A DNA stretch of 35,933 nt from Pseudomonas lurida (GCF_013522705.1 NZ_JAAMRE010000043.1:1-35933), one strand, 5' to 3'; shown: positions 23,697 through 32,827, numbered from the stretch's first letter. A program made the numbers and translations. The notes: generated by a model from the sequence alone, not told the origin.

Positions 23697-24446
23697 ATGA
23701 CTGTCGTAAAACACTTGGCGTGCGGCGGCCTCTGGCTGCTGGCGAGCCTGGCCGCCGCCGAGCCGCTGATCAAACCCACCGCCATCGATTGGTTGCTGGA
23801 CTGCCCGCTGCCTTCGGCTGACCGCCTGGCCGCCGACGTGGTGGAACGCACTCAGTGCGGCAGCGTATCGGTCCCCCGCGACTACGCGGCGCCTCGACAA
23901 GGCACTCTGCGCCTGTACGTGACCCGTGTCGGCGCGCGCCAACCGCTGAGTCGCCAGGGCGTAATCTTCGTGCACGCGGGCCTGCCACCGCCAAAGAACG
24001 GCGTCGGCACTTTTGCTCTCCAACTGGCCAGTCGCTGGAGCGCCAACGCCACACAGGCCTATCGCAGCCTGCTTGAGCGCTACGACGTCGTCGAACTCAG
24101 CGCGCGCGCCCTGGACCAGACCACCCAGGTGGAATACGCCGCGCGCGACATGGAGTATGTACGCGACCAACTCGGCGATGCTCAGCTGTATTACCTGGGC
24201 AACGCCGACGCCACTCGGCTGGGCAACCGCTATGCCGTGCTGTTCCCCGAACGCGTGGCGCGCATGGTCTTGGTCAACGCCGACGCCGACGACATCGGCA
24301 CGCCGCTGGTGGACCTCCTGCGTCTAAAGGACCCTGCAAAAGCCGATGCCGGCAGTTGCGTTTACCGATGGGTCGGTGAATTCCTGGCCTACGGCAAACA
24401 ACCCCCATCGTTCACGCGATGCCTGCCAATGAGTGACTGGCCTTAG
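23697..24446 (+). CDS. Secreted alpha/beta-hydrolase-like protein lacking the nucleophile serine
   Basis: This 249-residue protein has a signal peptide (about 1-22, ending LASLAAAEP). It aligns by eye with the N-terminal half of TAP-type secreted alpha/beta hydrolases: CGSVSVPRDYAAPRQGTLRL, then YDVVELSARAL, ARDMEYVRDQLGDAQLYYLG and RLGNRYAVLFPERVARMVLV. The nucleophile elbow, normally GxSxG, reads GNADAT (168-173), with alanine at the serine position. The oxyanion region NPGGPGGSG is also replaced (HAGLPPPKNGVG). Family members are usually 450-500 residues, so the half carrying Asp/His is missing. It is probably a non-catalytic or decaying protein. It lies 107 bases after opmQ in the same direction; a pyoverdine link is possible but unproven. 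Confidence 0.65.
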   Translation: MTVVKHLACGGLWLLASLAAAEPLIKPTAIDWLLDCPLPSADRLAADVVERTQCGSVSVPRDYAAPRQGTLRLYVTRVGARQPLSRQGVIFVHAGLPPPKNGVGTFALQLASRWSANATQAYRSLLERYDVVELSARALDQTTQVEYAARDMEYVRDQLGDAQLYYLGNADATRLGNRYAVLFPERVARMVLVNADADDIGTPLVDLLRLKDPAKADAGSCVYRWVGEFLAYGKQPPSFTRCLPMSDWP

Positions 24447-24489
24447 ATAACCGTTTGCGACCTGCTGCGCCCGAAAACGACCTCGCGCA

Positions 24490-24518
24490 TTGACGCTCCG
24501 GCCGGATCGTTATTAAGT
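24490..24518 (+). promoter_or_regulatory. Candidate sigma70 promoter for the GntR gene
   Basis: TTGACG (24490-24495) and TTAAGT (24513-24518) are separated by 17 bases, giving a good -35, a weak -10 and ideal spacing. Transcription would start near 24525, leaving a leader of about 30 bases before the ATG at 24554. Confidence 0.45.
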
Positions 24519-24521
24519 GCT

Positions 24522-24546
24522 ATTTATCCGCATTAATACGATAAAT
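24522..24546. promoter_or_regulatory. Inverted repeat ATTTATC-N11-GATAAAT, probable GntR operator
   Basis: A perfect 7-bp inverted repeat spans the predicted transcription start just before the GntR-family gene, ending seven bases before its ATG. The position suits autorepression by the FadR-type regulator. FadR-family operators are often shorter and more compact, so the exact half-sites are uncertain. Confidence 0.5.
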
Positions 24547-24553
24547 CGCCCAC

Positions 24554-25321
24554 ATGCTCAGCCGTCCGCTACGCCGCAAACGCCAGAAGCTGTCCGATGT
24601 GATTGTCGAATCGGTCAAGCGCTCCATCGTCACCGACGCTTTGAAGCCGGGCGATCGCCTGCCCACCGAGCGTGAGCTGATGGAGAGCTTCCAATGCTCG
24701 AAGGGCTCGGCCCGCGAAGCGCTCAAGGCTCTGGAGGTCGAAGGTCTGGTCAGCACCCGCACCGGCCCCAGCGGCGGTGCGTACCTGAACCAGGCGGGCA
24801 CGGAACCTGCCAGCCGCGCATTGCGTAACTACCTGCATTTTCAACATTTGGACGGCGAGCAGGTGTACCAGTTACGCAAGGTCATCGAGGTGGAACTGGC
24901 GGTGTCGGTGTTGGGCCGCCTGAGTGAAGACGACTTCCAGGCCCTGCAGGACAACGTAGATTTTTGCAGTGCGCCGGAAGACAGCGAAGCCGGCCAGCGC
25001 GAACAGCGCCTGGCGGAATTGGAGTTCCACACCCTGCTGGCTAAGGCTTGCCCCAACCCGTTGCTGAGTTTTATGGCGCAGTTTCTCAATGACCTGCTAC
25101 GTGACCTGGTGGTGCTGAAAAAAGCCTACAAGCCCAAGCGCAAGCAGTTCGATGCGGCCAACCTCGATTATCACAAACAGCTGTTGATCGCCTTTCGCGC
25201 CGGGGATGAGCGCGCGGTGCGCAGCTTGATGCACGAACACATGTGCGACGCCGAACACCATATGACCGCGCTGGAAGGCCAGGTCAGCCCGCACTTTCTT
25301 TTGGAGTTCGATCACTCTTAA
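24554..25321 (+). CDS. GntR-family (FadR/FCD subfamily) regulator of the amide-uptake cluster
   Basis: This 255-residue protein has an N-terminal winged HTH (about 12-75; LKPGDRLPTERELMESFQCS, then KGSAREALKALEVEGLV) and a C-terminal FCD ligand domain (about 95-235). The FCD domain carries the expected acidic and His residues (E111, and H-containing helices LEFHTLLAKA and LMHEHMCDAEHH) for a metal-carboxylate site. No clear ribosome site precedes the ATG at 24554, yet no other in-frame start would keep the HTH. It is the first gene of the cluster, 148 bases before the binding-protein start, and probably represses it until the substrate or a product appears. Confidence 0.87.
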   Translation: MLSRPLRRKRQKLSDVIVESVKRSIVTDALKPGDRLPTERELMESFQCSKGSAREALKALEVEGLVSTRTGPSGGAYLNQAGTEPASRALRNYLHFQHLDGEQVYQLRKVIEVELAVSVLGRLSEDDFQALQDNVDFCSAPEDSEAGQREQRLAELEFHTLLAKACPNPLLSFMAQFLNDLLRDLVVLKKAYKPKRKQFDAANLDYHKQLLIAFRAGDERAVRSLMHEHMCDAEHHMTALEGQVSPHFLLEFDHS

Positions 25322-25469
25322 AAACACTTCGATCAAGGTGCGCTGGGTTTGCCCTCGCACACTGTGACCACGGTCCATGCTCGCCCCAATAACAGGCCTG
25401 CCCACAGGCCCCAGCTTCACCGTATCGCCCTTGCCGCTCCTGCCAATAACTAAACCAGGGAGTCACCCC

Positions 25470-26672
25470 ATGCAGCGTCGTACGTTATTGAAAGCCAGCC
25501 TCACCGCCGCCGCCGCCCTCAGCCTCCCGCTGAGCGTGCGGTCGGCATTTGCCGCCGAGCCCTTTACCTTTTACGGCCTCAAGTCCATGTCCGGCGCCTT
25601 CGCCAGCTACGGCAAGTTTGCCGACATGGGTTCGCGCCTGGCGGTGGAGCAGTATCCCGAACTGCTCGGTCGGCCGTTGAACTACAAGGTCATCGACACC
25701 GAAGGCAATGCCGGCAAAGCGGTACGCAAGGTGCAGGAGGCCATCCAGCAGGACGGCGCGCGATTCTTCCAGGGCTGCACCTTGTCATCCTCGGCCCTTG
25801 CGGTGGCCAAGGAAGTCGACAAGGTTGGCGGCGTGTTCATGACTCCGGTGGGCGCCGATGAAGTCACCGGCAAGGACTGCAACAAAGCGACGTTCCGCTG
25901 GTCGGTGCCCACCTACGGCGCGATCCGCGAAACCCTGCTGCCGCTGATCAAGCTGCTGCCCGAGGCCAAGCGCTGGTACACCATCACCCCGCAGTACGTG
26001 TTTGGCGAAGCGTTGCTTGAAGGCGCCAGGACCGTGCTCAAAGAGAATGGCCTGGAGCACGTGGGCAACAGCTACCACTCGCTGCAGGAACAGGAGTTCT
26101 CCGGCTACCTGACCAACGCCATCTCGACCAAACCCGACGTACTGGTGCTGCTCAACTTCGGCAGCCAGTCGTCCAACACCCTGCGCCAGGCGGTGAATTT
26201 CGGCATCAAGGAGCGTATGAAAGTGCTGCTGGTGTGGTCCGCCGGCCTCGACCAATTCCAGGAATTGGGCAGCGATGTGCTCGAAGGCGTGTACCTCGGC
26301 GCCCAGTACTGGCATCAGGTCGACACCCCGCTCAACCGCGAGCTGGTCAAACTGACGAAAGCCAAATACGGCATCAACCCCACCTACCCCCTGGCCGCCG
26401 ACTACATCAGCACCAAGGTCATGCTCGACACCATCATCGCCACCGGCAGCTTCGATGGGCCGACCGTGGCCAAGGCCATGCAGGGCCTGAGTTTCGATGG
26501 CCCGACCGGCAAGGAGTCGATCCGCGCCGGCGACCACCAGGTGATCAAGGACTACTACCTGTTGATCGGCAAGCCCGCCAGCGAGATGGCCGACAAGGAC
26601 GACCTGGCCAAAGTACTCAGTGCCGGCCAATCGTTCCCGCCGGTCGACGCCACAGGCTGCACGCTCGCCTGA
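25470..26672 (+). CDS. ABC importer substrate-binding protein, LivK/amide-binding type
   Basis: This 400-residue periplasmic type I binding protein has a signal peptide with a twin-arginine-like start (MQRRTLLKASLTAAAALSL) and a probable cleavage after AFA at about 28. The mature part begins AEPFTFYGLKSMSGAFASYG, typical of branched-chain amino acid and amide/urea binding proteins. The ATG at 25470 follows AGGGAG; the upstream in-frame ATG at 25377 would bury the signal. Together with the two permeases and two ATPases downstream it forms a complete HAAT-type importer. Its substrate is not evident, but the two hydrolase genes in the same operon suggest an amide or ureido compound rather than a free branched-chain amino acid. 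Confidence 0.88.
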   Translation: MQRRTLLKASLTAAAALSLPLSVRSAFAAEPFTFYGLKSMSGAFASYGKFADMGSRLAVEQYPELLGRPLNYKVIDTEGNAGKAVRKVQEAIQQDGARFFQGCTLSSSALAVAKEVDKVGGVFMTPVGADEVTGKDCNKATFRWSVPTYGAIRETLLPLIKLLPEAKRWYTITPQYVFGEALLEGARTVLKENGLEHVGNSYHSLQEQEFSGYLTNAISTKPDVLVLLNFGSQSSNTLRQAVNFGIKERMKVLLVWSAGLDQFQELGSDVLEGVYLGAQYWHQVDTPLNRELVKLTKAKYGINPTYPLAADYISTKVMLDTIIATGSFDGPTVAKAMQGLSFDGPTGKESIRAGDHQVIKDYYLLIGKPASEMADKDDLAKVLSAGQSFPPVDATGCTLA

Positions 26673-26731
26673 TCCTGACCAGTCAAACGCGACAGGGCCG
26701 CCCCCGCGGCCAGCTGTCCGAGGGTTTCTGC

Positions 26732-27592
26732 ATGCTTAATCTTTACCTGTTCCAGATACTCAACGGCCTGGGGTTGGGGATGATCTACTTCCTGATCGCG
26801 GTGGGGCTGACGATCATTTTCGGCCTGCTCAACTTCGTCAACTTCGCCCACGGTGCGTTTTTTCTGCTGGGCGCCTACATCTGCTACACCGCCGTGAGCC
26901 TGACCGGCAATTTCTGGCTGGCATTACTGATCGCACCGCTGGTGGTGGCCGCACTGGCCTGGGTCATCGAGCGGGTGTTGATCCAGCGCATTTATCACCT
27001 GCCCCACATGTTCCAGATCCTGGTGACCCTGGGTATTGCGCTGATCATCCAGGAGGCGAGCGTGATGATCTGGGGCCCGGTGGGCAAAAGCGTCGCCGTG
27101 CCGGAGCTGTTGCGCGGGGTGCTGGTGGTGGGTGATTTTGTCTACCCCTACTACCGCCTGTTTCTCATCGTGTTTTCCGCGTTGGTGGGCCTGGGCCTGT
27201 GGCTGCTGCTGGAGCGCACGCGCTTCGGCGCCCTGGTGCGCGCCGGCAGTGAAAGCACCGAGACCGTGTCGCTGCTCGGCACCAATATTTTCCGTTTGTT
27301 CTCCATGACCTTCGCCCTCGGCGTGGGCCTGGCCGGTATGGCCGGTGTGCTGTTCGCGCCATTGCGCGGCGCGCAGCCGTTCGTGGGCCCGGAGATTCTG
27401 GGCATCGCCTTCGTGGTGGTGGTGATCGGCGGCATGGGCTCATTCAGCGGCGCGCTGGTCGGCGGTTTGCTGGTGGGCGTGGTGCAAAGCCTGATGACCA
27501 CACTCTGGCCCCAGGGCGCGAGCCTGATGATCTACGGCGCCATGGCCGCGGTGATTCTGGTACGTCCTTACGGCCTGTTCGGGAGAGCCTGA
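26732..27592 (+). CDS. ABC importer permease, LivH-type
   Basis: This 286-residue inner-membrane protein has about eight hydrophobic helices and opens MLNLYLFQILNGLGLGMIYF, followed by IFGLLNFVNFAHGAFFLLGA, the typical LivH/UrtB-type start. The C-terminal GGMGSFSGALVGGLLVGVVQ is the conserved coupling region. The start at 26732 follows GAGGG at eight bases; the longer open frame upstream lies inside the binding-protein gene and was rejected. It pairs with the LivM-type permease, whose gene begins one base after its stop. Confidence 0.9.
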   Translation: MLNLYLFQILNGLGLGMIYFLIAVGLTIIFGLLNFVNFAHGAFFLLGAYICYTAVSLTGNFWLALLIAPLVVAALAWVIERVLIQRIYHLPHMFQILVTLGIALIIQEASVMIWGPVGKSVAVPELLRGVLVVGDFVYPYYRLFLIVFSALVGLGLWLLLERTRFGALVRAGSESTETVSLLGTNIFRLFSMTFALGVGLAGMAGVLFAPLRGAQPFVGPEILGIAFVVVVIGGMGSFSGALVGGLLVGVVQSLMTTLWPQGASLMIYGAMAAVILVRPYGLFGRA

Positions 27593-27593
27593 C

Positions 27594-28604
27594 ATGAGCG
27601 AGAAAAACCCCCTGCCGTTTGCCAGGACCCAGTCGCGGGCCATGCTGCTGTGGGTGCTGGCGGTGCTGATCGGCCTGCCGTTGATATTGCCCTCGGCGAC
27701 CCTGGCCACCGAGATCCTGATCTTTGCCATGGCCGCCCTGGCCTGCAACCTGCTGCTGGGCTACACCGGACTGTTGTCATTCGGCCAAGGCATCTTCTTC
27801 GGTGCCGGCGCGTATTGCGCGGCATTGCTGATGATCCACCTGCACCTGGGCCTGTTCAGCGCGCTGCTCGGTGCCGCCGTCGTCGGTGGTTTCCTGGCGT
27901 TGCTGGTCGGTGCCCTGGCGATTCGGCGTACCGGCATTTACTTCGTAATGCTCACGTTGGCATTCAGTCAGATGGCCTACTTTGTGGCCTACACCTTGAG
28001 CGACTGGACCGGTGGCGACAACGGCCTGCTCAGCGTGCCGCGCCCGGAGATTCGCCTGGGTGACACTGTGCTGCTGTCGCTGGCCGACGTCCGTGCGTTC
28101 TATGGTTTTGTGGCGGTGCTGTTCCTGCTGATTTTCATCGGCGCCCGTCGGGTCATCGCTTCGCCGTTCGGCAGCACGCTGATGGCGATCCGTGAAAACG
28201 AAACCCGCGCCTCGGCCATCGGCTACGACACGCGGCACTTCAAAATTCTGGTGTTCGTGCTGTCCGGCGCGGTCACCGGGATTGCCGGCGCGTTGTACGC
28301 CATGCTGCTGCACTTTGTGCCGTTGTCGAATATCGACCTGGCGATGTCCGAAAACATCCTGATCATGACCATCGTCGGCGGCACCGGCTCGTTGTTCGGC
28401 TCGCTGCTGGGTGCCGGTTCCATCGTGCTGCTGGGGGACTTCCTGTCCGACCTGTGGCCACGCTGGCTGATGCTGCTGGGGGTGATCCTGATCCTGGTGG
28501 TGATCTTCATGCGCGGCGGTTTGTGGGGCGGCCTGGCCTCGCTGTTCGACAAAGTACGCGGCAGCCGCAAGGCCGGTGTCGTGGTCAAGGAGGACGTGTT
28601 ATGA
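27594..28604 (+). CDS. ABC importer permease, LivM-type
   Basis: This 336-residue inner-membrane protein has about nine to ten hydrophobic segments and the LivM signatures LLGYTGLLSFGQGIFFGAGA (about 51-70) and MTIVGGTGSLFGSLLGAGSI (about 258-277). It forms the translocation pore with the LivH-type partner encoded just upstream. Its stop overlaps the start of the first ATPase gene as ATGA, so translation is coupled. Before about residue 25 the N-terminus is hydrophilic, as is common for LivM. Confidence 0.9.
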   Translation: MSEKNPLPFARTQSRAMLLWVLAVLIGLPLILPSATLATEILIFAMAALACNLLLGYTGLLSFGQGIFFGAGAYCAALLMIHLHLGLFSALLGAAVVGGFLALLVGALAIRRTGIYFVMLTLAFSQMAYFVAYTLSDWTGGDNGLLSVPRPEIRLGDTVLLSLADVRAFYGFVAVLFLLIFIGARRVIASPFGSTLMAIRENETRASAIGYDTRHFKILVFVLSGAVTGIAGALYAMLLHFVPLSNIDLAMSENILIMTIVGGTGSLFGSLLGAGSIVLLGDFLSDLWPRWLMLLGVILILVVIFMRGGLWGGLASLFDKVRGSRKAGVVVKEDVL

Positions 28605-29350
28605 GCATCCTGCTGGAAACCCAAGACCTGGAACTGGCCTACGGCGCATTCCGTGCCGTGAACGGCGTGAACCTCAAGGTCGAAGCCGGCACCATCCACA
28701 CCATCATCGGCCCCAACGGCGCGGGCAAGACCAGCCTGTTCCACTGCCTGACAGGCGAACGCCAGGCCACGGCCGGGGCGATTCATTTCGACGGCGGCAA
28801 CCTGATGCGCAAGCCGGCCCACGCCCGGGTGGGCCTGGGCATGGCGCGCTCGTTCCAGCTCACCAGCCTGTTCCAGAACCTCAGCGTGCGTGAAAACCTG
28901 CGCCTCGCTGCCCAGGGCCGCGACGGTGCGCGCGCACTGAATTTCTGGCGCCACGTAGACAGCAAACGCGAACACCTGGAGATGGCCGACCAGGTGCTGG
29001 AGCGTCTGCAACTCAGCGCCCGCGCCGATACCCTGGCCGGCGAGTTGTCCCACGGCCAGCAGCGGGTGCTGGAGGTGGGCATGTCGATCTGCTCCAAACC
29101 CAAACTGTTGATGCTCGACGAGCCCACCTCGGGCATGGGCATCGATGACATCCCGATCATGACCCAATTGATCAGCGACCTTGGCCGCGACCATACGGTG
29201 CTGTTGATCGAACACAACATGAGCATTGTCATGTCCATCAGCCAACGCATTACCGTGATGAGCCACGGGCAGATTCTGGTGGAAGGCACGCCGGAGTTCG
29301 TGCGCGCCGATGAACGTGTGCGCAGTGCTTATCTTGGGGAGGCTGCCTGA
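28601..29350 (+). CDS. ABC importer ATPase, LivG-type
   Basis: This 249-residue ATP-binding subunit has Walker A GPNGAGKTS (about 38-46), signature LSHGQQRVLEVGMS and Walker B LLMLDEPTSGM. The histidine in LSHGQ is usual for LivG-type ATPases. The start at 28601 overlaps the LivM-type stop as ATGA and follows AAGGAGG. Its own stop overlaps the next ATPase start as TGATG. A longer open frame reaching back into the permease gene was rejected. Confidence 0.91.
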   Translation: MSILLETQDLELAYGAFRAVNGVNLKVEAGTIHTIIGPNGAGKTSLFHCLTGERQATAGAIHFDGGNLMRKPAHARVGLGMARSFQLTSLFQNLSVRENLRLAAQGRDGARALNFWRHVDSKREHLEMADQVLERLQLSARADTLAGELSHGQQRVLEVGMSICSKPKLLMLDEPTSGMGIDDIPIMTQLISDLGRDHTVLLIEHNMSIVMSISQRITVMSHGQILVEGTPEFVRADERVRSAYLGEAA

Positions 29351-30045
29351 TGCTGATCGTCGAGAATATCCATTCCTACTACGACAAAAGCCACGTGCTC
29401 GAAGGCGTGTCGCTCAAGGTCAACCCCGGCGAACTGGTGACGCTGCTCGGGCGCAACGGTGCCGGCAAGACCACCACGCTGCGCAGCATCCTTGGGATTA
29501 TTTGTCCGCGCCAGGGCCAGATCCACTTCAACGGTCAGGCGCTGGTGGGCCGGAAAATCTTCGAGATCGCGCGCCAGGGACTGGCGCTGGTGCCGGAGAA
29601 CCGTGGGATTTTCCGGCTGCTCAGCGTCGAGGAAAACCTGCGCATCGCCGTCCGCAAGACCAGCCGCTGGCAGCTCGAAGACGTGTACGGCATGTTCCCG
29701 CGTCTCAAGGAGCGGCGCAAAAACGCCGGCCACGCGTTGTCCGGCGGCGAGCAACAGATGCTTGCCATCGCCCGCGCTCTGCTCAACGACCCCAAGCTGC
29801 TGATCCTCGACGAACCCACCGAAGGCCTGGCTCCGGTGATCGTCGACGAACTGGTAAAGATCCTGCGCAAGGTCAAGGACGACGGCCTGCCGGTGTTGCT
29901 GGTGGAACAAAACCTGATGGTCTGCGACAAGCTCGCCGACCGCCATTACGTGCTCGAACAGGGCCGCGTGGTCTATGAGGGCAGCGCCGAAGCCTTCCGC
30001 GCCGACCCGAGCATCAAAAACCGTTACCTGGCCCTGAGCGCCTGA
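29350..30045 (+). CDS. ABC importer ATPase, LivF-type
   Basis: This 231-residue second ATP-binding subunit has Walker A GRNGAGKTT (about 35-43), signature LSGGEQQMLAIARAL and Walker B LLILDEPTEGLAP, as in LivF/UrtE. It completes the five-component importer (binding protein, two permeases, two ATPases). Start and stop overlap or abut their neighbours, which shows a single transcription unit with the hydrolase genes that follow. Confidence 0.91.
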   Translation: MLIVENIHSYYDKSHVLEGVSLKVNPGELVTLLGRNGAGKTTTLRSILGIICPRQGQIHFNGQALVGRKIFEIARQGLALVPENRGIFRLLSVEENLRIAVRKTSRWQLEDVYGMFPRLKERRKNAGHALSGGEQQMLAIARALLNDPKLLILDEPTEGLAPVIVDELVKILRKVKDDGLPVLLVEQNLMVCDKLADRHYVLEQGRVVYEGSAEAFRADPSIKNRYLALSA

Positions 30046-30058
30046 CCGGAGAGTGCCC

Positions 30059-31327
30059 ATGAACAGCTTTGCACAACCGCTTCAGAGCAATGCCCCGCTG
30101 ATCAACCGCGACCGCTTGTGGCAGTCGCTGATGGACCTGGCCCGCCTCGGCGCCACCGCCAAAGGCGGCGTGTGCCGCCTGGCCCTTACCGACCTCGACC
30201 GCCAGGCCCGCGACCTGTTTGTACAGTGGTGCGAAGACGCCGGGTGCAGCGTGACCGTCGACGCTATCGGCAACATCTTCGCGCGCCGCCCCGGTCGCAA
30301 TCCGGAGCTGCCGCCGGTAATGACCGGCAGTCACATCGACACCCAACCCACCGGCGGCAAGTTCGATGGCTGCTACGGAGTGATGGCGGGCCTGGAAGTG
30401 GTCCGCACCCTCAATGATTTGAACATCGAAACCCAGGCGCCGATCGAAGTGGTGGTGTGGACCAATGAAGAAGGCTCGCGCTTCCCGCCATGCATGATGG
30501 GCTCCGGGGTATTTGCCGGTAAGTTCGACTTGCAGGACACCCTCGACAAACGCGACGACCAGGGCCTGTCGGTGGGCGCCGAATTGCAGCGCATCGGCTA
30601 CGCCGGCGCGCGCGCGGTGTCGGGCCACCCGGTCGGCGCGTATTTCGAAGCGCATATCGAACAAGGCCCGGTGCTGGAAGATCAGGCCACCACCATTGGC
30701 GTGGTGATGGGTTGCCTGGGCCAGAAGTGGTTCGACCTGACCCTCACCGGCGTCGAGGCCCACGCCGGGCCGACCCCGATGCACCTGCGCAAGGACGCCC
30801 TGGTGGGCGCCGCCGAGGTGGTCAGCGCGGTCAACCGTATCGCCCATCAGCACCAGCCTCACGCCTGCGGCACGGTCGGTTGCCTGAGCCTGCATCCGGG
30901 TTCACGCAATGTGATTCCCGGCCAGGTGCACATGACCCTCGACCTGCGCCACCTGCATGCCGACAAGTTGCAGGCCATGGTCGAGGAAGTGCGCCGCGTA
31001 ATCGACGCCACGGCCGCCCGGCACGGGTTGATGGTTGAGCTGACGCCCACCGCCGATTTTCCACCGTTGGACTTTGACCTGGCCTGCGTCAATGCCGTGC
31101 GCGAGGGAGCCCAGGCGTTGGGTTTGAGCCATATGGATATTGTCAGCGGCGCCGGGCACGACGCGATTTTCGTCGCCGAACTGGGCCCGGCCGGGATGAT
31201 CTTCGTGCCGTGCGAAGGCGGCATCAGCCACAACGAAATCGAAAACGCCGCCCCGGACGACCTGGCGGCCGGTTGCGCGGTGTTACTGCGCGCCATGGTC
31301 AATGCGGCGCAGGGAGACAGGGCATGA
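30059..31327 (+). CDS. M20-family N-carbamoyl-amino-acid / ureido amidohydrolase
   Basis: This 422-residue zinc hydrolase belongs to the beta-ureidopropionase / allantoate amidohydrolase / N-carbamoyl-L-amino-acid hydrolase group. Predicted metal ligands are H92 in GSHIDTQPTGGKFDG, D103, E138 in WTNEEGSRF and H199 in EAHIEQGPVLE, and the C-terminal motif GGISHNEIENA supplies another His. Enzymes of this type split a carbamoyl or ureido group from an amino acid or amine. The ATG at 30059 is preferred (GGAG seven bases upstream) over a GTG at 30053. Its stop overlaps the amidase start as ATGA. The precise substrate cannot be read from the sequence. Confidence 0.87.
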   Translation: MNSFAQPLQSNAPLINRDRLWQSLMDLARLGATAKGGVCRLALTDLDRQARDLFVQWCEDAGCSVTVDAIGNIFARRPGRNPELPPVMTGSHIDTQPTGGKFDGCYGVMAGLEVVRTLNDLNIETQAPIEVVVWTNEEGSRFPPCMMGSGVFAGKFDLQDTLDKRDDQGLSVGAELQRIGYAGARAVSGHPVGAYFEAHIEQGPVLEDQATTIGVVMGCLGQKWFDLTLTGVEAHAGPTPMHLRKDALVGAAEVVSAVNRIAHQHQPHACGTVGCLSLHPGSRNVIPGQVHMTLDLRHLHADKLQAMVEEVRRVIDATAARHGLMVELTPTADFPPLDFDLACVNAVREGAQALGLSHMDIVSGAGHDAIFVAELGPAGMIFVPCEGGISHNEIENAAPDDLAAGCAVLLRAMVNAAQGDRA

Positions 31328-32742
31328 GTGAGATAGGCCAACTGACAGCGGTGCAACTGCTGGAGCATTTCCGCAACAAGACCTTATCGCCGGTGGACGT
31401 TACCGAAGATGCGCTGCTGCGTATCGAACGCTACAACCCGACGGTCAACGCCTACTGCCATGTCGACCCCGAGGGCGCGCTACGCACCGCACGGGCGTCC
31501 GAGCAACGCTGGTTGAAGGGTGAGCCCTGCGGCGCCCTGGATGGCGTGCCCGCATCGATCAAAGACCTGACGCTGACCGTTGGCATGCCCACGCGCAAGG
31601 GCTCGCGCACCACATCCGCCGAAGGCCCCTGGGATGTCGACGCGCCGTTCCCGGCGTTCCTGCGCAAGGCCGGGGCGGTGCTGCTGGGCAAAACCACCAC
31701 CCCGGAATTCGGCTGGAAAGGCGTCACCGACAACCCGCTGTATGGCATTACCCGCAACCCATGGGACACGCGCACCACGGCCGGCGGTTCATCCGGCGGC
31801 GCCGGCGCGGCGGCGGCATTGAACCTCGGTGTGCTGCACCAGGGCAGCGACGCGGGCGGCTCGATTCGCATCCCCTGCGCGTTTACCGGCACCTTCGGCA
31901 TCAAGCCGACCTTCGGCTACGTGCCGCAATGGCCGGCGAGTGCCATGACCATCCTGTCGCACCTGGGGCCGATGACCCGCACCGTGGAAGACAGCGTGCT
32001 GATGTTGCAGGCCGTCGCGCGGCCGGACGCGCGGGATGGTTTGATCGGCGCGCCACGCAGCACGCCGTGGTTATCCGACGCCTTGGATTTGAAGGGCCTG
32101 CGTATCGCCTACAGCCCCGACTTCGGTTACATCGACGTGGACCCGCAAGTGGCCGAGGTGGTCGCACGAGCGGTTGAGGGCCTGGTGCAGTTGGGCGCCC
32201 ATGTTGAGCAGATCGACCCCGGCTTCAGTGACCCGCTGGACGTGTTCAGCACCTTGTGGGCCGCCGGCGCCGCGCGCTTGACCGGTTCGATGAGCGAGGC
32301 ACAAAAACACCTGCTGGACCCTGGCCTGCTGCACATCGCGCAACGCGGCGAACGCTTGAGCCTGGATGATTTCAACACCGCCCTGGAAGCCCGCGCAGCG
32401 TTGGTGGCGCGAATGGCGGCGTTCCATCAGCACTACGACGTGCTGGTCTCGCCGATGCTGCCGATCACCGCGTTCGCCGCCGGGCATAACGTACCGCCCG
32501 GTTCAGGCATGCAGGAATGGACCGAGTGGACGCCGTTCACCTACCCCTTCAACCTCACCCAGCAACCGGCGGCGTCAGTTCCGTGTGGCCTGGCCGCCAA
32601 TGGCCTGCCGGTGGGATTGCATGTGGTCGCGGCGCGGTTTGCCGATGAGCAGGTGTTAAGGGTTTGCCAAGTGTATGCGCGCGCATTTCCAACCCGACAC
32701 TTGCAGGCTCCCAAAGCCGCCACACCCCAGGCCAACAGGTGA
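31324..32742 (+). CDS. Amidase-signature family hydrolase
   Basis: This 472-residue enzyme has the complete amidase-signature catalytic triad: K80 in GVPASIKDLTLTVG, cis-Ser S156 in AGGSSGGAGAA and nucleophile S180 in GSDAGGSIRIPCAFTG. The S156-S180 spacing equals that of characterised members. It hydrolyses an amide bond; related proteins include aryl/acyl amidases, allophanate hydrolase-type enzymes and GatA. It is not GatA, because gatB/gatC are absent and it sits in a catabolic operon. The start at 31324 overlaps the preceding stop; the longer open frame was rejected. It probably acts before or after the M20 hydrolase on the imported compound. Confidence 0.88.
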   Translation: MSEIGQLTAVQLLEHFRNKTLSPVDVTEDALLRIERYNPTVNAYCHVDPEGALRTARASEQRWLKGEPCGALDGVPASIKDLTLTVGMPTRKGSRTTSAEGPWDVDAPFPAFLRKAGAVLLGKTTTPEFGWKGVTDNPLYGITRNPWDTRTTAGGSSGGAGAAAALNLGVLHQGSDAGGSIRIPCAFTGTFGIKPTFGYVPQWPASAMTILSHLGPMTRTVEDSVLMLQAVARPDARDGLIGAPRSTPWLSDALDLKGLRIAYSPDFGYIDVDPQVAEVVARAVEGLVQLGAHVEQIDPGFSDPLDVFSTLWAAGAARLTGSMSEAQKHLLDPGLLHIAQRGERLSLDDFNTALEARAALVARMAAFHQHYDVLVSPMLPITAFAAGHNVPPGSGMQEWTEWTPFTYPFNLTQQPAASVPCGLAANGLPVGLHVVAARFADEQVLRVCQVYARAFPTRHLQAPKAATPQANR

Positions 32743-32827
32743 GAGGTGGCGTACCGCCTCGCACATTTTCTGATCGCATTCCAATGCCCTGCCCCTACAA
32801 TGTCCTCCATTCATTCCTGGGGGCTTC

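Noticed and set aside
26234..26731. Upstream extension of the LivH-type permease frame
   Set aside because: It overlaps the binding-protein gene in another frame and is Arg/His rich; the permease signature starts at 26732 with its own ribosome site.
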